In this document: positions 43,394 to 52,066 of the stretch, one piece after another
Layout: each line of letters starts with the position of its first letter
Numbering within the stretch: the first letter of the stretch is position 1
NCBI RefSeq assembly: GCF_008151785.1
Contig: NZ_CP036523.1
Location: forward strand, 1,798,001-1,862,000
Source of the DNA: Peptacetobacter hiranonis
GTDB lineage: Bacteria > Bacillota > Clostridia > Peptostreptococcales > Peptostreptococcaceae
DNA: 64,000 bases
Direction of reading: 5' to 3'
The notes under the pieces: generated by a model
Database searches by the model: none
What the model saw: only the letters and a program-made list of their open reading frames with translations
Told to the model about the DNA's origin: nothing
Program-made: the position numbers and the translations under genes

Positions 43394-46351
43394 TTAATAG
43401 AACAGCATGGCTATATCTGTTTTATTTTTGGTATTTTTTAATTCATCTAAAAAGTTTTCATCACTCAATTTTTTAAATAATTCTTTTATTTCTATTTTAT
43501 TGTTTTCTTTTATAGCTATTAGTACTACTGCTTCAACCATAAACTCATTGTCCCAGACTATTGGTTTATTTAGTTTTGCAATAGCTATAGCTGGTTTTAT
43601 TACATGTTCTGGTAATCCATGAGGAATAGCAACTTTTCCACCAAGTACAGCTCCACCCATAGCTTCCCTTTTATATAAGCTTAATATATATTTCGAATCT
43701 ACATATTCTCCATCTTCTAGTTTTGCAACTAATGTGTCTATTATGTATTCCTTAGAAACACCTTCTACATCATCTAAGATTAATTCTTCATATATCAAGT
43801 TTTCTAATTTGTTTTCTTTTTCTTCTTCTTTTTCATACTTAGAATACTGAATAACTTTATCAATTCCATTTCCTTTTAGAATATCTGTATAAGGTATGAA
43901 TGGTATATCATTTATTTCTGTTTCTAAAGTTCCACATATAGCTATTATTCTGTATTCTTTTTCTAACTCTTTAATTTTTTCTTCTATCTTTTGATCATCT
44001 ATAACACCAAGTGCTTTTACTTCTATACTTTCTATATTTTCTTTTAAAAGCTTTTGCTCTATTCTATTTTTTAGAGATAACGCCGTACCCCTACCACTAA
44101 GACATAAAGTTAAAACTAAATCCTTCTTATTTATATCTTTAGACTTATAGTTTTTATTGCTCACTATAGAGTAGTATTTATTCTTCTTTAAATCTTCAAC
44201 TATCTTATCTAAATTCTTTCCTTCTATTACCGCTGACTTTCCAGCTTCCATAGCCAATATAGTATCTACTCTATTTATCACCCTACATCTAAGACCTAAT
44301 TCTTCTTCAATTTTTTCTCCAAGAATAACCAGAGATCCCATGTCTATAAGCATCAATATATCGTTCTTAAAATCTAGAGCTTTTATATCTTGCATTACTT
44401 TTTCAATTCCCTTTTGTGGAGGCATATCCATAGGAAATTCTATTCCATAAGTAGACATAGTTCCTAAAATCTGGTTCACTACTTTAGACATTTCTATACC
44501 AACTTTTCCATGAGTTACTATCACTACTTTTACTTTTTTATCCATAGTTTCTTCATTCATGCAAAACTTATATATATAGTAGGCAATGTATCCTATTTCG
44601 TCTTCTGGAAGAGATATTTTTGCTATATTTTCAATTATAGTTACTACATATCTCGCTAAATCGTATTCCTCGGACATATTTTCTTTTATATTATCCAAAC
44701 TAGGATTTATTATATTTTTTTCATTTCTAACCCTTTTTATAGCCTCTTCTATATGTGTAGCTAAAACCATATAAAGACCATTATTAACAAATCTATATTG
44801 ATTTTTTATAACAGTTATTACTTTATTCATTATATTTATAGTTTCTGGGTTTAAATTTTCACTCATTATATGTATCTTTTTTCTATTTTCTTTAATGTTG
44901 TTTTTCTTTATTTGATTAAACTTTCTATCTAATCTTTCAAAGAATATATTTTTTATTTCTTCTTGAGAATATTGTCTACTCTCTAATACTTTTAACTCTT
45001 TTTCAGCATATTTATATATCTCATCTATATTTTCTTCAGATAAACACATTTTGTTAGAATTTATTTCATTTATATCTATATATGTGTCTTCTAAATTTAC
45101 TCTATCAAAGGAAAATTCTAGATTATCTTCATTATCCTTTATACTTTCTTTTATATATGTTCTAAGACTATCTACATCTATAATAAGTTTATCGCTAGAG
45201 TCAGGATTTTTACTGAATGCTCTTGCACAACTTACCTGTATATCACTCTTCAGCTGACCTATATTAGATTTACATTTGTAATTCATAAATCCATATAGTA
45301 CTTCCTTAGTGATTATTATGTTTTTATTTATCCTTATAGCCTCTCTTTCAAAGAATTTGATTATTATATCGTATCGTTCTAATTTTGGCCTAGAATCCAA
45401 GTTAGGAAGTGTTATAACCATTGGTATACGTCTTCTAAATGTATCTAGTAGATTTGAATCCGGATCTTCTGTAGTAGCTGCAATTATAAGAACGTTTGCC
45501 TTTCTTGTATTATTAGTTTCTCCTAACCTTCTAAACTCACCTCTATCAATTAATGAGAATAATATTTCCTGCCCTGATGCTGGAAGTCTATGTATTTCAT
45601 CTAGAAACAGTACTCCTCCATCTGCTTTTTCTACTAATCCTTCTCTATTTTCAGATGCACCTGTATATGCTCCTTTTATAGATCCAAATAATTGCGACAT
45701 AAGCATATTGGGATTTTCTGCATAGTCTGCACAGTTAAATACTATAAATGGAGATTCTTTTTCTTTTATTCCTGTTCTGACAGCATATTTATACATACAG
45801 TTAGCTAATTCACTTTTACCAACACCAGTTTCTCCATATATCATAGTGTGAAGTCCATTAGGTGGATACACTATAGCTGACTTTGCTAAATTAATTTTTT
45901 CTTTTAAACTTCCCTTATAACCTATCAACATTTCGAAATCGTTTTCTTTTTCAGTAGAATTGTTTATTTTTAGTACATTTTCTACATTTATTTCTTTTTT
46001 AGAATTATTACCTTCTATAGTTTCACTATTTTTAGAGCTATGATTATATATTCTATTTTTTATTTCATCACTCTTCAAAATCTTTGATACAGCACTTCTT
46101 GAAATATCGAATCCTCTCTCTATCAGAATTTCTGTTATTTTTCTTTCCGTTATATTGGTGTTATCACCTAATATATCTAATAATTCATTTTCTAATAGTT
46201 CTTTTCTTCTATCTCTAGAGTTTGGTATATTATTAATTTTTCTAAATTGAACAATATCGCCTCTAGATATTCCTAATATTTCAGAGAGCTCTTTATCTGT
46301 ATAAGGATTTTTTTTGTCTTCATTTTGAATCTCAAGTAAAATCTTCTTCAT
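43394..46351 (-). CDS. LevR-like sigma-54 activator with PRD and PTS domains
   Basis: A 985-residue regulator. N-terminal HTH (KELSEILGISRGDIVQFRK). AAA+ sigma-54 domain: Walker A GETGVGKS (173-180), sigma-contact GAYTGA (227-232), Walker B GGVLFLDEIH. Then a PRD with the conserved His in LATHIEEAIKRV; its second usual His position reads IGYIAYYIYKF (Tyr instead). Next come an EIIA-Man-like unit (IVTHGKVGIEMSKVV), an EIIB-Gat-like unit (LTLCLSGRGTALSLK) and a C-terminal EIIA-2-like domain with KVAIPHGLPEHV. Phosphorylation by the PTS should tune its activity on the promoter at 43148. Start at 46351, six bases after GGGAG. Confidence 0.9.
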   Translation of the reverse strand: MKKILLEIQNEDKKNPYTDKELSEILGISRGDIVQFRKINNIPNSRDRRKELLENELLDILGDNTNITERKITEILIERGFDISRSAVSKILKSDEIKNRIYNHSSKNSETIEGNNSKKEINVENVLKINNSTEKENDFEMLIGYKGSLKEKINLAKSAIVYPPNGLHTMIYGETGVGKSELANCMYKYAVRTGIKEKESPFIVFNCADYAENPNMLMSQLFGSIKGAYTGASENREGLVEKADGGVLFLDEIHRLPASGQEILFSLIDRGEFRRLGETNNTRKANVLIIAATTEDPDSNLLDTFRRRIPMVITLPNLDSRPKLERYDIIIKFFEREAIRINKNIIITKEVLYGFMNYKCKSNIGQLKSDIQVSCARAFSKNPDSSDKLIIDVDSLRTYIKESIKDNEDNLEFSFDRVNLEDTYIDINEINSNKMCLSEENIDEIYKYAEKELKVLESRQYSQEEIKNIFFERLDRKFNQIKKNNIKENRKKIHIMSENLNPETINIMNKVITVIKNQYRFVNNGLYMVLATHIEEAIKRVRNEKNIINPSLDNIKENMSEEYDLARYVVTIIENIAKISLPEDEIGYIAYYIYKFCMNEETMDKKVKVVIVTHGKVGIEMSKVVNQILGTMSTYGIEFPMDMPPQKGIEKVMQDIKALDFKNDILMLIDMGSLVILGEKIEEELGLRCRVINRVDTILAMEAGKSAVIEGKNLDKIVEDLKKNKYYSIVSNKNYKSKDINKKDLVLTLCLSGRGTALSLKNRIEQKLLKENIESIEVKALGVIDDQKIEEKIKELEKEYRIIAICGTLETEINDIPFIPYTDILKGNGIDKVIQYSKYEKEEEKENKLENLIYEELILDDVEGVSKEYIIDTLVAKLEDGEYVDSKYILSLYKREAMGGAVLGGKVAIPHGLPEHVIKPAIAIAKLNKPIVWDNEFMVEAVVLIAIKENNKIEIKELFKKLSDENFLDELKNTKNKTDIAMLFY

Positions 46352-46513
46352 ATACATCTCCCTTATTTCTTTTTTTAAGTATTTTTATAGTCTTATCTAA
46401 TTATATATTATTTTTATAAATATACATCACTATTATCATAAATTTTTATATAAAAAATACTGCCACAGAACACCTTTAAAAGGTGTTCTTGTGACAGTAC
46501 CTTTAACTGACAC

Positions 46514-46741
46514 CTAACGGTCGTCAGTTTTTTTGTATTCAAATTTAGCTCCACAATTAGGACAAATTAATTCTGGCATATTTTTTTCATTTAGCGAAGC
46601 TATCGCTCCCAATGAAAAGAATGCATCTTGTCTTAGTTCTTCTAATATAAATTCTGGTACTCCTTTTTCAAATCCACAAGACTTACATTCATAATTGTAT
46701 AACTTTTGTCCTTTACTCATTTCTTCTAATTCTTTTAGCAT
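46514..46741 (-). CDS. IS91-associated small zinc-ribbon protein, copy 2
   Basis: 75 residues, identical to the protein at 11506-11733, with CKSCGF and CPNCGAKF zinc pairs. Its ATG follows a short A/T gap after the transposase gene in the same orientation; conserved cargo or accessory factor, function unknown. Confidence 0.65.
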   Translation of the reverse strand: MLKELEEMSKGQKLYNYECKSCGFEKGVPEFILEELRQDAFFSLGAIASLNEKNMPELICPNCGAKFEYKKTDDR

Positions 46742-46828
46742 ACTATTTCTCCTAATAATTTTAATTACACTAATTATACACTATTATTTATATTTGAGTA
46801 TAGCAAAGCTAGCCTATTTAATAGACTT

Positions 46829-48103
46829 TTAAAATAATTCTTTTTGTGTTGTTGTATTCAAAGAAATTTCTTTTTCTATAATTTCTTCGTAGATTATTCT
46901 TTTATAATTTGATTTATCTAGTACATTATATATTAATCCATATTTATAATGCCATATTTCCCATAGAATCATGTCTTTTCCACACTTTTTACAAATATAA
47001 GGATTTACTCCAAATGATTCTATCAATCTATCTTTAAAATTTTTCTTTACTGTATTCTTCTTTTTTATCAGCTTAGATATATTTCTGTGTCTCATAAAAT
47101 TATATAATTTCAATATTTCTATGCTTAATTTATTTTTTACTCTTGAATATAGACCGTATCTTCTTGCAACTCTAAAACCCTTCGGGTGAATATGTTGGGT
47201 TATTTTACCTATAAATTCTAATACATTTACAGTTATTTCTCTTTTTCCCTTAGGTTTTTTGTTTTCATACCAGTAAGTTACATTTTTCCCATCGTAATTA
47301 ATTATTCTATACTCAGCGATAGCTGGTCTAGCCAAATATCTACCTATATATTGAGTTGCCTGTTTTATATTAGTTAAACGTCTTTCTGCATTTACATAGA
47401 ATTCTTTCTTATATAACTTATTTATCAAATTTCTAGTTTTTCTATCTCTAAAGTTGTTTTTTATTATATCTAGTACCAACTTTCGCCATACTTTTTTCAT
47501 ATATGTATACGGTATGAAATCTAATTTTTTAAACCACTTATTATTTCTATCTATTCCACCTTCGGTGTATAAGGCATGTATGTGAGGATTCCATTTTAAA
47601 TCTCCACCAAAAGTGTGTACTACAGCAATTACCCCTAATTCATAATCTCCCTTTGTTTTCTTTTTATGAAAACTATCTAATACCTTATATGTAGCATCTT
47701 GTAAATCTTTTAAAAGCTCTCGCTTTCTGTAGAAATAGACTCTTAACTCCTCTGGAATTGTGAAAACTGCATGTCTATGAGAAACATCAAGAATATTTTC
47801 TACCTGTTTTTCTGCCCATTCCATAGAATATTTTCTTCCACACTTTGTGCAAAACTTACTTTTACAAGTGAACCCTTGAATATACTCCTCTCCACAGTCT
47901 ATACATTTATGTTTTATATATCCTTTTTCTATATTTCCACAATTTAAAGCCTTTATTACAGTATTTTCTATCTGATCCCTCATTTCTCTTCTAACTTTAT
48001 TCCAATATTTTAGTTTGAATTCTTCAAAGTGATTTTTTAATATTTTCTTAATGATTTTTTCATCTTTTTGTTTTTTCAATACATTCATATTACTATTGTA
48101 CAT
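46829..48103 (-). CDS. IS91 family transposase (HUH/Y2), copy 2
   Basis: 424 residues, identical to the protein at 11821-13095: zinc domain TCKSKFCTKCG, HUH HIH at 174-176, tyrosines 252 and 256. Intact. Identity of the two copies points to recent duplication by transposition. Confidence 0.93.
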   Translation of the reverse strand: MYNSNMNVLKKQKDEKIIKKILKNHFEEFKLKYWNKVRREMRDQIENTVIKALNCGNIEKGYIKHKCIDCGEEYIQGFTCKSKFCTKCGRKYSMEWAEKQVENILDVSHRHAVFTIPEELRVYFYRKRELLKDLQDATYKVLDSFHKKKTKGDYELGVIAVVHTFGGDLKWNPHIHALYTEGGIDRNNKWFKKLDFIPYTYMKKVWRKLVLDIIKNNFRDRKTRNLINKLYKKEFYVNAERRLTNIKQATQYIGRYLARPAIAEYRIINYDGKNVTYWYENKKPKGKREITVNVLEFIGKITQHIHPKGFRVARRYGLYSRVKNKLSIEILKLYNFMRHRNISKLIKKKNTVKKNFKDRLIESFGVNPYICKKCGKDMILWEIWHYKYGLIYNVLDKSNYKRIIYEEIIEKEISLNTTTQKELF

Positions 48104-48151
48104 AAGTTTTCCACAGTTTTAAATTATTATAATTTCCTTAGGAATAAAAAA

Positions 48152-48176
48152 AGAATCAGACTTTATTTCTGATTCT
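48152..48176 (-). terminator. Terminator downstream of xpt
   Basis: Stem AGAATCAGA / TCTGATTCT followed in minus sense by seven T that coincide with the IS91 copy 2 edge. The 48177-48300 gap is T-rich with nothing else. Confidence 0.8.
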
Positions 48177-48300
48177 TTTTTCTTTTATTTTTACAATTTT
48201 AATTTTTACTTTTTTTAATTATTTTTTCTTTTGCAATATTTACTTTTGTCAACTTACTAATATTTAATTGTTTATCATTCTTTTCTTATTATAATTAATA

Positions 48301-48876
48301 TTAGTTGAATTCTATTTCTCCATCTTTTATAGATTTTACAGATACAAGAGATTCTATTCTTATTCCATTTGCTTCTAATATAGGTCTACCTTCCTGGTAT
48401 GCTTTTTCTATTACTATTCCTACACCTTCTAGTATGGCTCCAGACTGTTCTATAAGATCTTTTAATCCCATTACAGCTCCACCTTTAGCTAGGAAGTCAT
48501 CTATTATTATTACTCTTTCACCTTTATTTAGATACTGTTTGTTTATTCTTACAGAGTACTCTTTCTGTTTAGTGTATGAGTATACAGAAGTTTCATATAC
48601 ATCAGTATCCATATTATTAGACATTGTTTTCTTAGCAAATACAACTGGAACGTTATTAAAGTACTGAGATGCTATAGACGCTATTGCTATTCCTGATGCT
48701 TCTATAGTAACTATTTTATCTATTTTTTCTATATCTTTAAATCTTTCCGCAAATTCTTTTCCTATTTCATTAAGAAGGTTTATATCTAACTGATGATTAA
48801 GAAAAGCTCCAACTTGTATTATGTCAGTACCTTTTGCTCCACCTTCATTTAATATCTTATTTTTTAATAATTCCAT
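48301..48876 (-). CDS. xpt: Xanthine phosphoribosyltransferase
   Basis: A 191-residue type I PRTase converting xanthine and PRPP to XMP. PRPP loop [17 protein letters not shown], the Xpt-specific start [20 protein letters not shown] and [27 protein letters not shown] and [19 protein letters not shown]. Length matches Xpt. Usual partner genes (pbuX) are absent. No purine riboswitch is seen in its leader. It is divergent from guaB, so XMP supply routes are clustered here. Confidence 0.93.
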   Translation of the reverse strand: MELLKNKILNEGGAKGTDIIQVGAFLNHQLDINLLNEIGKEFAERFKDIEKIDKIVTIEASGIAIASIASQYFNNVPVVFAKKTMSNNMDTDVYETSVYSYTKQKEYSVRINKQYLNKGERVIIIDDFLAKGGAVMGLKDLIEQSGAILEGVGIVIEKAYQEGRPILEANGIRIESLVSVKSIKDGEIEFN

Positions 48877-48953
48877 CTCTATATACCTCCATATTATAAT
48901 TTTTTATTTTTAATATAAATATTTTTTTATTCATTTAATTTATATGATATTCA

Positions 48954-48982
48954 ATTATATATTATTGCAAGAAATTCTTCAA
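48954..48982 (-). promoter_or_regulatory. xpt promoter
   Basis: Minus strand TTGAAG (48977-48982), 17-bp spacer, TATAAT (48954-48959), 78 bp before xpt. Confidence 0.6.
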
Positions 48983-49043
48983 TAAATATTATAAAATTAT
49001 GCGAATATTTTCTTGTTTAAATCAACAATTGTTCTTATAAATA

Positions 49044-49072
49044 TTGACTATTTTGCGTTTTAATGTTAAACT
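49044..49072 (+). promoter_or_regulatory. guaB promoter
   Basis: TTGACT (49044-49049), 17-bp spacer, TAAACT (49067-49072); transcription would begin near 49079, giving a leader of about 128 bases. Confidence 0.65.
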
Positions 49073-49108
49073 TTAAAGAAATAATTATTATCTGAATCAA
49101 TTTATAAA

Positions 49109-49148
49109 AGATACAGGTTTGGTAGTTCCATACAAGTGTCTTTTTTTG
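49109..49148 (+). terminator. Attenuator-like hairpin in the guaB leader
   Basis: Stem AAAGATAC / GTGTCTTT (one wobble) followed by seven T, between the guaB promoter and start codon. The intervening loop is AGGTTTGGTAGTTCCATACA. It implies premature termination in the leader; no purine aptamer consensus is seen. Confidence 0.55.
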
Positions 49149-49206
49149 ACTTATAACAAAAAATATATTTACATTTATAAAAATTATATAAGGAGTGACT
49201 TAAGAA

Positions 49207-50709
49207 ATGGCATATTATTTTGAAACACCATCTCATACTTTTAGTGAATACCTACTAGTACCAGGATATTCTTCAGCTAATTGTATACCTGCTAATGTTA
49301 GTTTAAAAACACCATTAGTAAAATTTAGAAAAGGTGAAGAAGAATCACCAATATCAATGAACATACCTATGACTTCTGCTATAATGCAGGCAGTTTCTGA
49401 TGACAACATGGCAATAGCACTTGCTAAAGAGGGTGGTATATCTTTCATATACGGTTCTCAGTCAATAGAAGATCAGGCTGCTATGGTAGCTAGAGTTAAA
49501 TCTTACAAAGCTGGTTTTGTGGAAAGTGATTCAAACCTTACTCCAGATAGTACACTAGCTGATATACTTGCATTAAAAGAAAAAACTGGACATTCTACAG
49601 TTGCTATAACTGATGATGGAACAGCTCATGGTAAATTATTAGGTATAGTTGCTAGCCGTGACTACAGAGTTAGCAGAATGGAATTAGATACAAAAGTATC
49701 TGAATTCATGACTCCATTAGATCAGATAGTTTCTGCACCTAAAGATGTTACATTAAAAGAAGCTAACAACATAATATGGGATAATAAATTAAATTCTCTT
49801 CCAGTTGTTGATGATGAAGGAAAATTAGTATATATAGTATTCAGAAAAGACTACGCTTCTCATAAAGAAAATCCTCTTGAATTATTAGATGATTCTAAGA
49901 GATACGTTGTTGGTGCTGGTATAAATACTAGAGACTACGCAGAAAGAGTTCCTGCTCTTGTTGAAGCTGGTGTAGACGTATTATGTATAGACTCTTCTGA
50001 AGGTTTCTCTGAATGGCAGAAACTTACTATAGATTGGATAAGAGAACATTACGGTGATACTGTAAAAGTTGGTGCTGGTAACGTTGTTGACGAAGAAGGA
50101 TTTAGATTCCTTGCAGAAGCTGGTGCAGACTTTATAAAAATCGGTATCGGTGGTGGTTCTATATGTATAACAAGAGAACAGAAAGGTATCGGTAGAGGAC
50201 AGGCTACTTCAGTTATAGAAGTTGCAGCTGCTAGAGATAAATACTTTGAAGAAACTGGTGTTTATATACCAATATGTTCAGATGGTGGTATAGTTTACGA
50301 TCATCATATAACATTAGCACTTGCTATGGGTTCTGACTTCGTTATGCTTGGTAGATACTTCTCTAGATTCGATGAATCTCCAACAAACAAAGTTAATATA
50401 AACGGAAGCTATATGAAAGAATACTGGGGTGAAGGTTCTGCAAGAGCTAGAAACTGGCAGAGATACGACCTTGGTGGAGATAAAAAACTTTCATTCGAAG
50501 AAGGTGTTGACTCTTATGTACCATATGCTGGTTCATTAAAAGACAACGTAAATGCTTCTTTAGCTAAAGTTAGATCTACTATGTGTAACTGTGGTGCTCT
50601 TAGCATACCAGAATTACAGAAAAACGCTAAATTAACTCTAGTTTCTGCTACAAGTATAGTAGAAGGTGGAGCACACGACGTTTTACTAAAAGACAATAGA
50701 AACTTATAA
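49207..50709 (+). CDS. guaB: IMP dehydrogenase
   Basis: A 500-residue enzyme oxidising IMP to XMP, the first committed step to GTP. Residues about 100-220 form the CBS pair ([40 protein letters not shown]). The catalytic Cys is in [20 protein letters not shown], and [18 protein letters not shown] precedes the MLGRYF loop. The catalytic loop reads [17 protein letters not shown] rather than the common GPGSICTTR, the form I associate with the Tritrichomonas-like IMPDH subgroup. Strong preference for CAG, AGA and ATA codons fits a highly expressed core gene. Confidence 0.93.
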   Translation: MAYYFETPSHTFSEYLLVPGYSSANCIPANVSLKTPLVKFRKGEEESPISMNIPMTSAIMQAVSDDNMAIALAKEGGISFIYGSQSIEDQAAMVARVKSYKAGFVESDSNLTPDSTLADILALKEKTGHSTVAITDDGTAHGKLLGIVASRDYRVSRMELDTKVSEFMTPLDQIVSAPKDVTLKEANNIIWDNKLNSLPVVDDEGKLVYIVFRKDYASHKENPLELLDDSKRYVVGAGINTRDYAERVPALVEAGVDVLCIDSSEGFSEWQKLTIDWIREHYGDTVKVGAGNVVDEEGFRFLAEAGADFIKIGIGGGSICITREQKGIGRGQATSVIEVAAARDKYFEETGVYIPICSDGGIVYDHHITLALAMGSDFVMLGRYFSRFDESPTNKVNINGSYMKEYWGEGSARARNWQRYDLGGDKKLSFEEGVDSYVPYAGSLKDNVNASLAKVRSTMCNCGALSIPELQKNAKLTLVSATSIVEGGAHDVLLKDNRNL

Positions 50710-50734
50710 GATGTATTTTAATATATAGTAATTT

Positions 50735-50761
50735 AGGAGTAGAGAAATCTACTCCTTTTTA
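50735..50761 (+). terminator. guaB terminator
   Basis: Stem AGGAGTAGA / TCTACTCCT, GAAA loop, then five T. Confidence 0.92.
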
Positions 50762-50830
50762 TTTTGCTTTTATTGTAGCTTATTTGTTGTTTAATTTCTG
50801 TATAAACCCATTAAAATTACAAATAAAAAA

Positions 50831-50862
50831 AGAGGCTATTACATTTATCTGTAATAACCTCT
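50831..50862 (-). terminator. Terminator of the grd operon
   Basis: Stem AGAGG-x-TATTAC / GTAATA-x-CCTCT followed in minus sense by seven T, 46 bp after the grdD stop. Confidence 0.88.
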
Positions 50863-50907
50863 TTATAATCCAGTTTTTATCTAAGAATATTATAAGTTTT
50901 TATAGTA

Positions 50908-52056
50908 CTATGCTATGAAACCAGCTTCTTTAAGATGTGCTGCAGCTTCTTCACCTTTAGCTTCATTTACTAAAACTATTGGTCCAGTACATCCCATTCC
51001 ACTTTCTGCATATATACCTTTTTTCCATAATGCTGCAACAGCATCATCAAGTTCCATTATATCTACACCAGCTATCTGATGAGTTACAACTTCTTTGTCT
51101 GGCATTTTAACTTCTTCAGCTTCACCTTTGTCTTCTTTTTTAGCATTTAGAGAAGCTATTATGTTATCTAAGCCAGCTTTTTTAGCATCTGCATATTCAT
51201 TTCTTGCAACGTCACTTACGTTACCAAGAACAGCTTCGTATGCATATTTTAATGCATTAGCAACAACAGGAGATCCTGATGCTCTAGAAACTATGAATAT
51301 TTTTCTATCGTAGTCTTCACCTACACCAGGTCCGTATCCGAATCCCTGAGATTCGAAGTCTCCACCAGTTGTGAATGAAGAGAATACTTTCATTAATAGG
51401 TTTCCTGTTAATGTATCAGTAACCATTACGTCTGGAGTACCTGCAAGAAGGTCGTTACCTCTCATTACACATCCTCCATCAGCTCTCATAGATTCAGCAA
51501 ATTCTATTCCGTATCCGTTAGACTGTAATTCTTTTAAGAATTTTTCTACCTGTCTAGCTCCATCAACGTTTAATATACCTACTTTAGGATTTTTTATACC
51601 TATTGATTTAGCTGCAGATATTCCGTATACAGCATTTCTTATCATTGCTTCTATTCTGTTAGTTGCACTTGTTCCTGTAGTAGTAGCAAGTATCATTTCT
51701 TTACCTCTACCTGGAGTAAGTACTCTACCAACTGTAGAAACACCTATTGGGAAATTATAGTGCATAGTTACACATGCATCTATGTATTTGCTGTCTAGAA
51801 GTTCTTCCATTTTTTTATGCATTTCAGATTCTTCGTTTACTTCAACTATTTCAAGGTCAGTGTCAACTTTTGGTCCTATTAAAACTATATCAAATAATTT
51901 TGATTTAGCTAATTCAGCACCTTTAACTAAGTTTTCTACACCGTGTTCACTTCCAAGAGTTGTTAAACCTATTCTTACTTTAGGTCCGAAGTCTCCACTT
52001 TCTATTGCATTAGCTACTTCTAGGAATACATCTGCTATTATATTTTTTGATGACAT
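50908..52056 (-). CDS. grdD: Glycine reductase complex component C, alpha subunit
   Basis: A 382-residue protein of the fatty-acid/phosphate acyltransferase-like fold (PlsX/PTA relative): KVRIGLTTLGSEHGVENLVK, CVTMHYNFPIGVSTVGRVL, ATTTGTSATNRIEAMIRNAV, DGARQVEKFLKEL, TLTGNLLMKVFSSFTTGGDF and SGMGCTGPIVLVNEA near the end. With GrdC it turns the carboxymethyl-Se thioester intermediate into acetyl phosphate. Last gene of the operon, 10 bp after grdC. Start has AGGGGTG. Confidence 0.93.
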   Translation of the reverse strand: MSSKNIIADVFLEVANAIESGDFGPKVRIGLTTLGSEHGVENLVKGAELAKSKLFDIVLIGPKVDTDLEIVEVNEESEMHKKMEELLDSKYIDACVTMHYNFPIGVSTVGRVLTPGRGKEMILATTTGTSATNRIEAMIRNAVYGISAAKSIGIKNPKVGILNVDGARQVEKFLKELQSNGYGIEFAESMRADGGCVMRGNDLLAGTPDVMVTDTLTGNLLMKVFSSFTTGGDFESQGFGYGPGVGEDYDRKIFIVSRASGSPVVANALKYAYEAVLGNVSDVARNEYADAKKAGLDNIIASLNAKKEDKGEAEEVKMPDKEVVTHQIAGVDIMELDDAVAALWKKGIYAESGMGCTGPIVLVNEAKGEEAAAHLKEAGFIA

Positions 52057-52066
52057 AATTTCACCC

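Larger units (their letters stand above)
46450..48151 (-). mobile_element. IS91-family insertion sequence, copy 2
   Basis: Same unit and orientation as 11442-13143, with no difference seen in the stretches compared. The 3' end lies 99 bp upstream of the LevR-like start; the other end abuts the xpt terminator. End runs of A leave the exact junctions uncertain. The oriIS-type hairpin is at 46459-46498. Confidence 0.88.

Noticed and set aside
48877-49206. Purine riboswitch upstream of xpt
   Set aside because: xpt in Bacillus has one, but I find no purine aptamer core on either strand of this gap.
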